6,951 nucleotides of DNA from an uncultured Lachnospiraceae bacterium (lineage in GTDB: Bacteria; Bacillota_A; Clostridia; Lachnospirales; Lachnospiraceae). Of this stretch, positions 1-5,389 are shown one piece after another. The notes under the pieces were generated by a model. The model ran no database searches. It was given only the letters and a program-made list of their open reading frames with translations, and had not been told where the DNA came from. The stretch spans positions 1-6,951 of the forward strand of contig CAMWWF010000153.1 in the NCBI GenBank assembly GCA_947177885.1. Direction: 5' to 3'. A program made the translations under genes and the position numbers. How positions within the stretch are numbered: position 1 is the stretch's first letter; every line of letters starts with the position of its first letter.

Positions 1-721
1 GTTATAATACAGGGGGGATTCCTCCTCATGAATCTTCTCGATCTGTCCTGCAACAGCCTCTTCCTTCCCATGGACAGTATCCTCAATAAGCTGCCGGCTT
101 TCCCTCACCCGCCGGATGGTGTCATCCCGCTTTACCTGCCATATGGCTCTGGCGAATTCCAACCGGATCTCCTCATTGGGGATATGCACTTTCTGCGTTG
201 TTTCATCATATGCCAGATATCCCAGATGGATCAGCAGCGTCAATACATCATCCCTGTCCCGGAACGTAACCAGATCGTTGGCAAAACCTTTCGTGTCCAC
301 CCTTGCCTCCACGCCGCCGATCAGTTCCGAAACCGTCCTGCCCAGTCCGTCAAAATCAAGATTGATATATCCCATCAGACTCTCCGCGGCGGAGGTCTGC
401 GTCCAGTAGGAATCAAAATCATCATTGAAGAGCGCCTTCATAACGGAATTGGGATTATAGACAGATGTCAGGTCCCGGAAAGAATATCCGTCATACCACT
501 GCTTCATCATTTCAAAGTCACTGCCGTGATCATCACAGAGTTTCCTGACCTCATCTTCCGTGAACCCCACATATTTTCCAAACTGCCTTGGCTTGACCAT
601 GGAATACTCCAGAAAATCCGATATGGCTGACTGTGAACCATCCTTTTTAATGGGCAGGATACCGGTCATGTATACCGCTGCAAATATACCCGCTGTTGCC
701 GGGATTTAAGTAATTTCCCAT
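1..721 (-). pseudogene. AAA-ATPase-like / PD-(D/E)XK family protein, internally deleted and frameshifted
   Basis: The start ATG (721-719) follows an AGGAGG site (737-732) with a 10-base spacer and encodes MGNYLNPGNSGYI, the usual N-terminus of this Lachnospiraceae family. The sequence then jumps straight to AAVYMTGILPIKKDGSQSA, which normally lies some 200 residues further on, in another frame. Reading the start frame gives only about 23 codons. The downstream frame is open from about 705 to base 1 and contains recognisable family blocks: FGKYVGFTEDEV, WYDGYSF, VYNPNSV, DRDDVLTLLIHLGYLAYD and IPNEE. The missing segment should carry the Walker A (PRRFGKS-type) and Walker B motifs, so ATPase activity is presumably lost. 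The window ends just before the expected C-terminal PD-(D/E)XK nuclease domain. The family is widespread and often multicopy; its cellular role is not established. Family and defect are well supported; the size of the deletion is inferred. Confidence 0.85.
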
Positions 722-797
722 TGTCCGCTTCCCTCCTGATCATTTCCCCTTCAGGCATATTTCACCGTTCATCGATCACTGCTTTTCTCCTGATTCC

Positions 798-825
798 ATT
801 ATACCCGGATTTATCCGATTCACAA
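798..825 (-). promoter_or_regulatory. Candidate promoter for the ATPase-like pseudogene
   Basis: On the minus strand a perfect TATAAT (803-798) lies 16 bases downstream of TTGTGA (825-820, four of six matches to TTGACA). Transcription would start near 790, giving a leader of about 70 bases before the ATG at 721. Position and strand fit; not tested. Confidence 0.5.
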
Positions 826-843
826 TAAAACAGCTCCCTTTTC

Positions 844-934
844 AAAAGGTATCCTTCCGGAATCTCCAGGAGACTTATTGAGCGGGTATCCGGAAATCGT
901 TCCGGGCGATCCCCTGCTTTTGCGGATACCTTTT
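844..934. repeat. 91-base inverted-repeat structure in divergent intergenic region
   Basis: AAAAGGTATCC (844-854) is exactly matched by its reverse complement GGATACCTTTT (924-934). Inside lie further dyads: TTCCGG (855-860) pairs with CCGGAA (890-895), directly abutting the outer arm; ATCG (896-899) pairs with CGAT (907-910); and TCTCC-A-GGAGA (863-873) is a compact palindrome. As RNA this could fold into a closed outer helix with internal branches. It could be a structured leader or small RNA on the minus strand, or a dispersed intergenic repeat. No known RNA family was recognised. Confidence 0.5.
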
Positions 935-1000
935 CACTGCAATGCCTGATTCTGCTTCCTGAGATTCGTTCACACCTGCGCCCTTTGTCAACCTGTAACC

Positions 1001-1029
1001 ATTATAATCTGTTTTCGGCAGATACACAA
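1001..1029 (-). promoter_or_regulatory. Weak candidate minus-strand promoter upstream of the inverted repeat
   Basis: On the minus strand TATAAT (1006-1001) is preceded by TTGTGT (1029-1024) at the ideal 17-base spacing. The -10 is perfect but the -35 matches only three of six positions. A transcript from here would run through the 934-844 structure towards the ATPase-like remnant. Confidence 0.3.
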
Positions 1030-1038
1030 TGCTGATTC

Positions 1039-1068
1039 TTGACGGTCCGCATATGCTCATGGTATATT
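1039..1068 (+). promoter_or_regulatory. Candidate promoter for the DUF4317 gene
   Basis: TTGACG (1039-1044) and TATATT (1063-1068) are separated by 18 bases; each matches the sigma-A consensus at five of six positions. The start point would be near 1075, leaving a leader of about 118 bases before the ATG at 1193. That leader contains a small TTCCC-GCC-GGGAA hairpin (1107-1119). Confidence 0.5.
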
Positions 1069-1192
1069 TTTATAAAAAGTACAGGATCAGATAAGACAAA
1101 ACAGACTTCCCGCCGGGAATGCAATCCGGAACAGAGGAATTTTGTCAGGTGCTTCAAACACGTTCTGGTCTTCAACAGGAGGAAAAGCCGAT

Positions 1193-1822
1193 ATGGACAG
1201 GATCGATCGCGAAGATATGCTGGAGCTGACCAGGCGCATGACTTTGAAGCGGAACTGTTTTGACAGAATCGCAGGGGCGTATATGGACGAAGAGGGATTT
1301 GTGGACGGTACATTTAACAGGCATTTTCAAAGACTGACCGCCAGGGAACAGCAGGCCAATCTGAATATCGCGAAGACAATCCCCTTTTCAGATACCAATG
1401 TGCAGCTGAAAGAATATGTTTTCCCGGAAGCAGACCGAAAACAGGGAAGCATCTGGCAGCTCCTTATGGCGCTGAAAGAATGTGAACTGAAAAACGACGC
1501 GCTGCTGGATGTATTTTATAAGGAATTCGGGAGCAGATATTGTACAGGCGGCGACTATGCCGTTTACTTCTTCCATGGCAGCTATGACGTGCCTCTGAAA
1601 GCCAGCGACAAGGAAAGTTTATGGGAATCGGAAGAAGTCTTCCGGTTCCTCATCTGTGCATTCTGTCCGGTAAACGGAGATTACGAACCGGGGAAACCGG
1701 AATGCGGCTTCCTTTTCCCCGCCTTCAAAGACAGGAGCGGTGATATACACAGGATTGATGTTTTTCGGGAGGACGGCAAATTCACCCACGGAGAAAGTCT
1801 GGAAAAGATTCTGTTTTCGTAA
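1193..1822 (+). CDS. DUF4317-like protein, half-length (209 aa)
   Basis: The ATG at 1193 is chosen because AGGAGG (1177-1182) lies 10 bases upstream; a TTG start at 1142 would add 17 residues without an RBS. The protein resembles the N-terminal half of DUF4317 proteins: an opening MDRIDREDMLELTRRM helix (1-15), an RIAGAY strand (25-30), LLMALKECELKNDALLDVFY (90-109), YFFHGSYDVP (125-134), SEEVFRFLICAFCPV (146-160) and PECGFLFPAFKDR (169-181). In the family, as I remember it, the last block sits mid-protein and is followed by a second half, giving some 350-400 residues. Here the frame ends 28 residues after it. No signal peptide or membrane segment is evident. The biochemical role of DUF4317 is unknown. 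It probably forms its own transcription unit, with a promoter at 1039-1068 and a possible terminator at about 1969-2000. Confidence 0.8.
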   Translation: MDRIDREDMLELTRRMTLKRNCFDRIAGAYMDEEGFVDGTFNRHFQRLTAREQQANLNIAKTIPFSDTNVQLKEYVFPEADRKQGSIWQLLMALKECELKNDALLDVFYKEFGSRYCTGGDYAVYFFHGSYDVPLKASDKESLWESEEVFRFLICAFCPVNGDYEPGKPECGFLFPAFKDRSGDIHRIDVFREDGKFTHGESLEKILFS

Positions 1823-1894
1823 AACCGTAACCCGAACACATGATCAGATTTTCAGTATCCGCTTATGTGAGATGATTTTTCAGAAATCTTTTAA

Positions 1895-1918
1895 CAGACC
1901 GGTACTCCATCCGGTCTG
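1895..1918. repeat. 8-bp inverted repeat (hairpin)
   Basis: CAGACCGG (1895-1902) and CCGGTCTG (1911-1918) form a perfect 8-bp stem with an 8-base loop, 72 bases after the DUF4317 stop. No U-tract follows on either strand, so it is not a standard intrinsic terminator. It could be a 3'-end stabilising hairpin or a protein site. Confidence 0.35.
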
Positions 1919-1968
1919 CATTGGATCTGCGGGCTGCATGACCCGTACCGGAATCAGACTGAATCCGA

Positions 1969-2000
1969 CGGCGATGCCGCGGTATCGTCCGGGATTTTTT
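1969..2000 (+). terminator. Candidate intrinsic terminator between DUF4317 and WYL genes
   Basis: CGGCGATGC pairs with GTATCGTCCG around a CGCG loop, with one G-U pair and one bulged T, followed by GGA and six Ts (1995-2000). It would separate the DUF4317 transcript from the WYL gene. The stem is imperfect and lies about 150 bases after the stop codon, so this is a moderate call. Confidence 0.45.
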
Positions 2001-2102
2001 AACGACGCAATGGTCCGAAACAGGAAGAACGCATGTTCAATATTTGGCATAATGGGGTGCGTGTTCGATCATATTCCGGAAACCTGGGAGAGATAAATAG
2101 CC

Positions 2103-3386
2103 ATGGAAGTTTTTTCAGAAATATACAGTTGCTACTATCAGGTGCTGAGGCATCTGCTCTGCAGTCAGAATGCACTGACCATACAGGACATCCGCAGCAG
2201 GATCTGCGACGAAGGATTTGAGGAAAGCCTGCTTTCCATCATACCCAGGCTGGAGGACGGCACATGGAACTTATTTGAAAAAGACGGAAAGCTATATCAT
2301 TCCAGACTCTCGCCCTCCTTCATCACTCCCGTCTCCGACCTTGAGAAGTCCTACCTCAAGGCGCTGTTGTCCGACCCCCGTATCGGACTGTTCCTGGATC
2401 GGGAACAACTGGAAGCCCTGGATAAAATGCTGGCTTCCGTGGTACCGCTGTGGAAACCGGAGCAGTTCTGCTATTTCGACCGCTTCGCCGACGGCGACCC
2501 CTATGAGGATGAGAATTACCGCAGCTGCTTCCGCACTCTGCTCCAGGCGCAGAAAGAGAACCGGTATGTGGATATCGATTACACCTCGCCAGTCGGGAAC
2601 CGTGTACATCATCATTACGTCCCCGCCCGCCTGGAATACTCGGTCAAGAATGACAAATTCCGCCTTCTGTGCCTGAGACCGTTCCGTTCGGCTGATAACC
2701 CGTGCGGACGCTGGCGCCGCAAAGGAAAACCGGATACCATGTCAGCCCCAAATGCTGATTCCGCCGCCTGTCCAGAGATGCGCCATAATACACAGGCAAG
2801 CGTAATATCGGAAAATAGAGTCCATTCAGGTACAGGCCCTGAGCCATACCATTATGCGCAGAAAAACATAATATTAGACAAAAATATTCATTCAGACAAA
2901 GAGCTGGATTCGTGCCGTAACTCACCGACGGATATAAGCTCGAAAGCAAATCAAATATTGAAATCAGTATCCGCCGGGGGCAGACATGAATGTGTAAAAA
3001 TGAGCCTGGAGATCCTGAATGTATCCCGCATTCAGAGCGTTCGGATGATGGAAAAAACACTCCCCTCCTCTGTGGATCTCAATGCAGTGATCCGGCATTC
3101 ATATTATCAGGAACCACTTAAACTGCGTATTGTCAACAGGCGCAATGCCCTTGAGAGAGCCATGCTGCACTTTGCTAATTATGAAAAAAATACTACGAAA
3201 ATAGATGATGACACCTATGAATGCCTCATCTACTATAATCAGAGTATGGAGACCGAACTGCTCATCGAAGTCATGTCCTTCGGCCCCATGCTCACCGTAG
3301 TCGGAAACGACAGGTTTCTGGAGCTGCTGAAAGCAAGACTGCGAAAGCAGATGGCGATTACATCACCCGGCGGACAGATTTTGTGA
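2103..3386 (+). CDS. WYL-domain protein with a large insertion (427 aa)
   Basis: The ATG at 2103 follows GGGAGAG (2086-2092) by 10 bases. Residues 1-110 form an N-terminal part typical of a Lachnospiraceae WYL subgroup, including DPRIGLFLDREQLEAL (91-106) and FDRFADGDPYEDENY (125-139). Residues 20-50 could be a divergent winged helix, but no clear DNA-binding motif is seen. The WYL core starts near 152 and runs through HHHYVPARLEYSVKNDKFRLL (169-189), where FRL replaces the name-giving WYL. It resumes with LEILNVSRIQSV at about 302. The C-terminal extension (about 330-415) has the ERAMLHFANYEK and ETELLIEVMSFGP blocks of WYL regulators. Residues about 195-300 are a non-conserved, polar insertion. 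WYL proteins sense ligands, often nucleic acid or nucleotides, and regulate transcription; the target here is unknown. It may be cotranscribed with the two downstream genes. Confidence 0.85.
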   Translation: MEVFSEIYSCYYQVLRHLLCSQNALTIQDIRSRICDEGFEESLLSIIPRLEDGTWNLFEKDGKLYHSRLSPSFITPVSDLEKSYLKALLSDPRIGLFLDREQLEALDKMLASVVPLWKPEQFCYFDRFADGDPYEDENYRSCFRTLLQAQKENRYVDIDYTSPVGNRVHHHYVPARLEYSVKNDKFRLLCLRPFRSADNPCGRWRRKGKPDTMSAPNADSAACPEMRHNTQASVISENRVHSGTGPEPYHYAQKNIILDKNIHSDKELDSCRNSPTDISSKANQILKSVSAGGRHECVKMSLEILNVSRIQSVRMMEKTLPSSVDLNAVIRHSYYQEPLKLRIVNRRNALERAMLHFANYEKNTTKIDDDTYECLIYYNQSMETELLIEVMSFGPMLTVVGNDRFLELLKARLRKQMAITSPGGQIL

Positions 3387-3421
3387 CAACATAAGCAGTC
3401 ATTGAAGCAGGAGAAAGTTTG

Positions 3422-3535
3422 GTGGAGCTATCCAAATATTGGATTGACGCCCGCCGAAGCGGACAGAAAGGTGTAAGATTGAAATTGAATTTTTCATTAT
3501 TAAAGTTTGTGTCTGTGCGGCATCCACAAACTTAA
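3422..3535 (+). CDS. Possible small protein or leader peptide (37 codons)
   Basis: A GTG at 3422 (or TTG at 3419) lies 8 (or 5) bases after a strong AGGAG (3409-3413). The frame reads VELSKYWIDARRSGQKGVRL, then KLNFSLLKFVSVRHPQT, and ends at TAA 3533-3535. It starts 35 bases after the WYL stop and ends 35 bases before the mazG-like ATG, so it would fit as the middle gene of an operon. It is basic in the middle with a hydrophobic C-terminal half. I do not recognise the family. Two interleaved inverted repeats overlap its last codons and stop codon, which fits either a regulatory leader peptide or the shortened remnant of a small gene. Translation is inferred from the RBS alone. Confidence 0.45.
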   Translation: MELSKYWIDARRSGQKGVRLKLNFSLLKFVSVRHPQT

Positions 3536-3557
3536 TATGCACAAAAAGCCGCACAGA
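3503..3557 (+). promoter_or_regulatory. Interleaved inverted repeats, possible RNA switch before mazG-like gene
   Basis: Two perfect dyads interlock in the order A-B-A'-B'. A is AAGTTTGTG (3503-3511) with A' CACAAACTT (3525-3533). B is TCTGTGCGGC (3512-3521) with B' GCCGCACAGA (3548-3557). A and B abut directly, so both stems are unlikely to form fully at once; alternative structures or a partial pseudoknot are expected. A, B and A' overlap the end of the 37-codon ORF, A' covers the first base of its stop, and B' ends 3 bases before the mazG-like GGAG. No U-tract follows, so regulation of translation is more likely than termination. It could also be a DNA operator. Confidence 0.5.
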
Positions 3558-3570
3558 AATGGAGTAAAAT

Positions 3571-3897
3571 ATGGATCATTTTACATTTACTGACATGCAG
3601 AACATACAGAGAGAGCTGCAGGAAAAATATAAGGATAAATGGGGAGGGCTTTCCCCCGAAACTGCCAAAAGCACATTGCTCTGGCTCTATGGAGAAGCAG
3701 GTGAGGTGGGCGATATCATCAAGAAGAAAGGCCCTGCGCAGATCATGAACAATGAAGCGGTCAGAACACACTTTATTGAGGAGCTTTGCGATGTGATGAT
3801 GTATTTCAACGACCTTATGCTCTGCTATGATATCACGCCCGAAGAATTTGAGCGGGTTTACCGTGAAAAGCACCGCAGGAACATGGAGCGCTGGTAA
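3571..3897 (+). CDS. MazG-like nucleotide pyrophosphohydrolase (108 aa)
   Basis: This small cytoplasmic protein belongs to the all-alpha MazG-like NTP pyrophosphatase family, which hydrolyses (d)NTPs to the monophosphate and pyrophosphate and acts in nucleotide-pool cleaning. The metal-binding signature is present: E42-x-x-E45 in GEAGEVGDIIKK, and E71-x-x-D74 in EELCDVMMYFND, 25 residues later. Further family blocks are MQNIQRELQEKYKDKW at the N-terminus and REKHRRNMERW at the C-terminus. At 108 residues it is a complete single-domain member, not the duplicated MazG of Escherichia coli. The ATG at 3571 follows GGAG (3561-3564) by 6 bases. It lies 184 bases after the WYL gene, with a small ORF and an inverted-repeat element between, and ends at a terminator. 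The substrate cannot be read from sequence; housecleaning of modified nucleotides is the usual assumption. Confidence 0.9.
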   Translation: MDHFTFTDMQNIQRELQEKYKDKWGGLSPETAKSTLLWLYGEAGEVGDIIKKKGPAQIMNNEAVRTHFIEELCDVMMYFNDLMLCYDITPEEFERVYREKHRRNMERW

Positions 3898-3940
3898 GGG
3901 CATGCCGCATACCCGGCAGTCTGCATGCCCCTGACTTTTT
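3898..3940 (+). terminator. Intrinsic terminator after mazG-like gene
   Basis: GGGCATGC (3898-3905) pairs with GCATGCCC (3923-3930) in a perfect 8-bp stem that starts right after the TAA. A short inner CCG/CGG helix can form in the loop. CTGAC and five Ts follow (to 3940). It closes the plus-strand unit facing the convergent oxidoreductase gene. Bases 3941-4058 hold nothing else I can support. Confidence 0.65.
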
Positions 3941-4058
3941 CATCATTACAGCTGTGCTGCGCCATGCAGACCTCCACGCATGTTTCCTGTATTCCGGCCT
4001 GCCGGTCCGTCTTTGTGCAATCATCAGATATTGCAGTAGCATCGTCCATCTTTATCGT

Positions 4059-5102
4059 TCACATATATCTCATACTGTCGCCCCGAAAGCGCTCTTCCGT
4101 TTGGTTCCCTTTTGCAGTCCGGCCTTCCATAAAATAAAAATACTTCCCCACAAAGGGAATATCATCATGAGGCATACAGTCCTGGGCAGACCAGCGGCCG
4201 ACCACCTGACAGTTCTTATAATATTTACGCGCAATCTCCTCAAGACCGGCATAAGCGCCGCCCCGGGTGTTCTTACCCGTCCTGTGAGAATTTCCTCCCA
4301 AAAGCAGGATATCTCCCGCGCTCCGGAATGAAAGCCCGTCTGAGTCCGCGCTGTAATACATACCCTTTAACTGCCCGCATCCCGATAAAGCCAGCACATA
4401 GCTGCGTTCCTGATGCTGACGCATAAAATACATTCCCGGAAAATCAATAACAGGATAGTGAGTGGCAAAGATAACCGCCTGCGCCGACACCATTTCACCT
4501 TCAAAATAAACAGAATTTCCATGCACTTTTTTCACCGGCGTATTCTCATAGATTTCCAACCCTTCCGCTATGGCGCGGATAAATTTTAACGGATGGAACT
4601 GCGCCTGATCCTGAAAGCAAACCGCTCCCTTTGTGGCAAAGGGCAGTTCGCCAACCGACACCATGGCAGCATCGATTCCCAGTGCTGTCGCCGCTTCCGC
4701 TTCCTGTTTCAGCACTTCCTCATTCTCCGTGGAATAAAGACAGGACGTCAGCCGCTGAAGATCACATTCTATGCCATGCTCCGCCACAATATCCTGATAA
4801 GCCCGGATCGCCTCCTGATTGGCCCTGGCATAAAGCCCCGCCTGCTCAAATCCTATATTGCGGATCAGCCGGTGATAAAAAAGCCCATGCTGGCTTGTGA
4901 TCTTGGCTGTCGTTCTCCCGGTCTGCCCTCCCGCAATCCTGCCTGCTTCCAGGACAATCACCTGTTTTCCCATCCGCTGTAAATGATACGCTGTGAGAAT
5001 CCCCGTCATTCCCGCACCTATCACCACAATCTGCCGCTCCAAAAGACCCTCGGCCTTCTTCCTCTCCGGTATTTCCGCCGTCTCTCTCCAAATTGATTCC
5101 AT
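4059..5102 (-). CDS. FAD-dependent oxidoreductase (DAO family), C-terminally truncated
   Basis: The start ATG at 5102 gives MESIWRETAEIPERK, the usual opening of this family; an in-frame ATG at 5129 and GTG at 5156 are further upstream. The RBS before 5102 is weak (GGGGTG). The protein (347 aa) has a Rossmann FAD-binding motif GAGMTG (29-34), the ribose-binding E52 at the end of the second strand, and the family block GRIAGGQTGRTTAKITSQHG (54-73). Further on come FQDQAQFHPLKFIRAIAEGL and VVGRWSAQDCMPHDDIPFVG. Relatives, such as the YhfW type, continue with the final FAD-contacting LYVATGF-KWGMT segment and a Rieske 2Fe-2S domain of about 500 residues in total. Here the match ends near residue 324, followed by an unrelated 23-residue tail and a stop. 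Neither the last FAD segment nor the Rieske cysteines and histidines are present, so the protein may be inactive. The substrate is unknown. It appears to be monocistronic. Confidence 0.8.
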   Translation of the reverse strand: MESIWRETAEIPERKKAEGLLERQIVVIGAGMTGILTAYHLQRMGKQVIVLEAGRIAGGQTGRTTAKITSQHGLFYHRLIRNIGFEQAGLYARANQEAIRAYQDIVAEHGIECDLQRLTSCLYSTENEEVLKQEAEAATALGIDAAMVSVGELPFATKGAVCFQDQAQFHPLKFIRAIAEGLEIYENTPVKKVHGNSVYFEGEMVSAQAVIFATHYPVIDFPGMYFMRQHQERSYVLALSGCGQLKGMYYSADSDGLSFRSAGDILLLGGNSHRTGKNTRGGAYAGLEEIARKYYKNCQVVGRWSAQDCMPHDDIPFVGKYFYFMEGRTAKGNQTEERFRGDSMRYM

Positions 5103-5171
5103 AAAAACACCCCGTTTCCATCCATTCATCCTCCCGTGATCTCCCTGCTGTCTCACAAAGAGATTTCAAGA

Positions 5172-5199
5172 GTCTGTTTCATATATCAGACAGTATGAA
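5172..5199. repeat. Overlapping short dyads upstream of oxidoreductase gene
   Basis: TTCATA (5178-5183) matches TATGAA (5194-5199), and GTCTG (5172-5176) matches CAGAC (5187-5191), so the two short inverted repeats interleave. They lie 70-97 bases upstream of the oxidoreductase start and could be a regulator site. Short arms in AT-rich DNA make chance a real possibility. I find no convincing -35/-10 pair in 5157-5295. Confidence 0.2.
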
Positions 5200-5295
5200 C
5201 GGAAACGGTATACGTTAAACATTCCTGCCGTCACGACTTATCAGGCACATCATTCATAATCCCCCATTCTCTGATGCTTTAACTTCTCCAACAGC

Positions 5296-5331
5296 CAAAA
5301 AGAACGCCCCGGAAAAACCGGAGCGCCTTCG
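5296..5331 (-). terminator. Intrinsic terminator of the glg operon
   Basis: On the minus strand GCGCTCCGG pairs with CCGGGGCGT (two G-U pairs) around a TTTTT loop, followed by TC and a run of five Ts (5301-5297). It lies about 60 bases after the glgD stop and faces the same way as the operon, and so separates it from the downstream oxidoreductase gene. Confidence 0.75.
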
Positions 5332-5389
5332 GATCAATTTCTTATGTATGCATTTTCATACGCGCTGCAGGCGATCGTATCTCAAGGGA

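Noticed and set aside
28..630. 200-codon plus-strand open frame
   Set aside because: It is antisense to the ATPase-like remnant, whose minus-strand frame matches a known family. The plus translation has no recognisable domain and no RBS.
875..1060. 61-codon minus-strand open frame in the divergent intergenic region
   Set aside because: It has no RBS and no recognised similarity, and it runs into the inverted-repeat element. It could be revisited if the element proves to be a multicopy repeat.
1740..2096. 118-codon plus-strand frame after the DUF4317 gene, checked as a frameshifted second half
   Set aside because: The translation shows no DUF4317-like blocks and crosses a hairpin and a terminator-like structure.
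3503..3557. Reading the interleaved repeats as a simple intrinsic terminator
   Set aside because: Neither hairpin is followed by a U-tract; the sequence after B' is AATGGAGTAAAAT, which contains the RBS.
3503..3557. Reading the repeats as a fully formed H-type pseudoknot
   Set aside because: There are no bases between A and B, so a single strand cannot span a 10-bp helix; only alternative or partial pairing is plausible.
3532..3903. 123-codon minus-strand frame
   Set aside because: It is antisense to the mazG-like gene, whose metal-binding motif is intact.
3858..4049. Minus-strand frames just downstream of the oxidoreductase, checked for the missing C-terminus or a small gene
   Set aside because: No KWGMT-type segment and no Rieske Cys/His motif in any frame, and no RBS before the possible starts.
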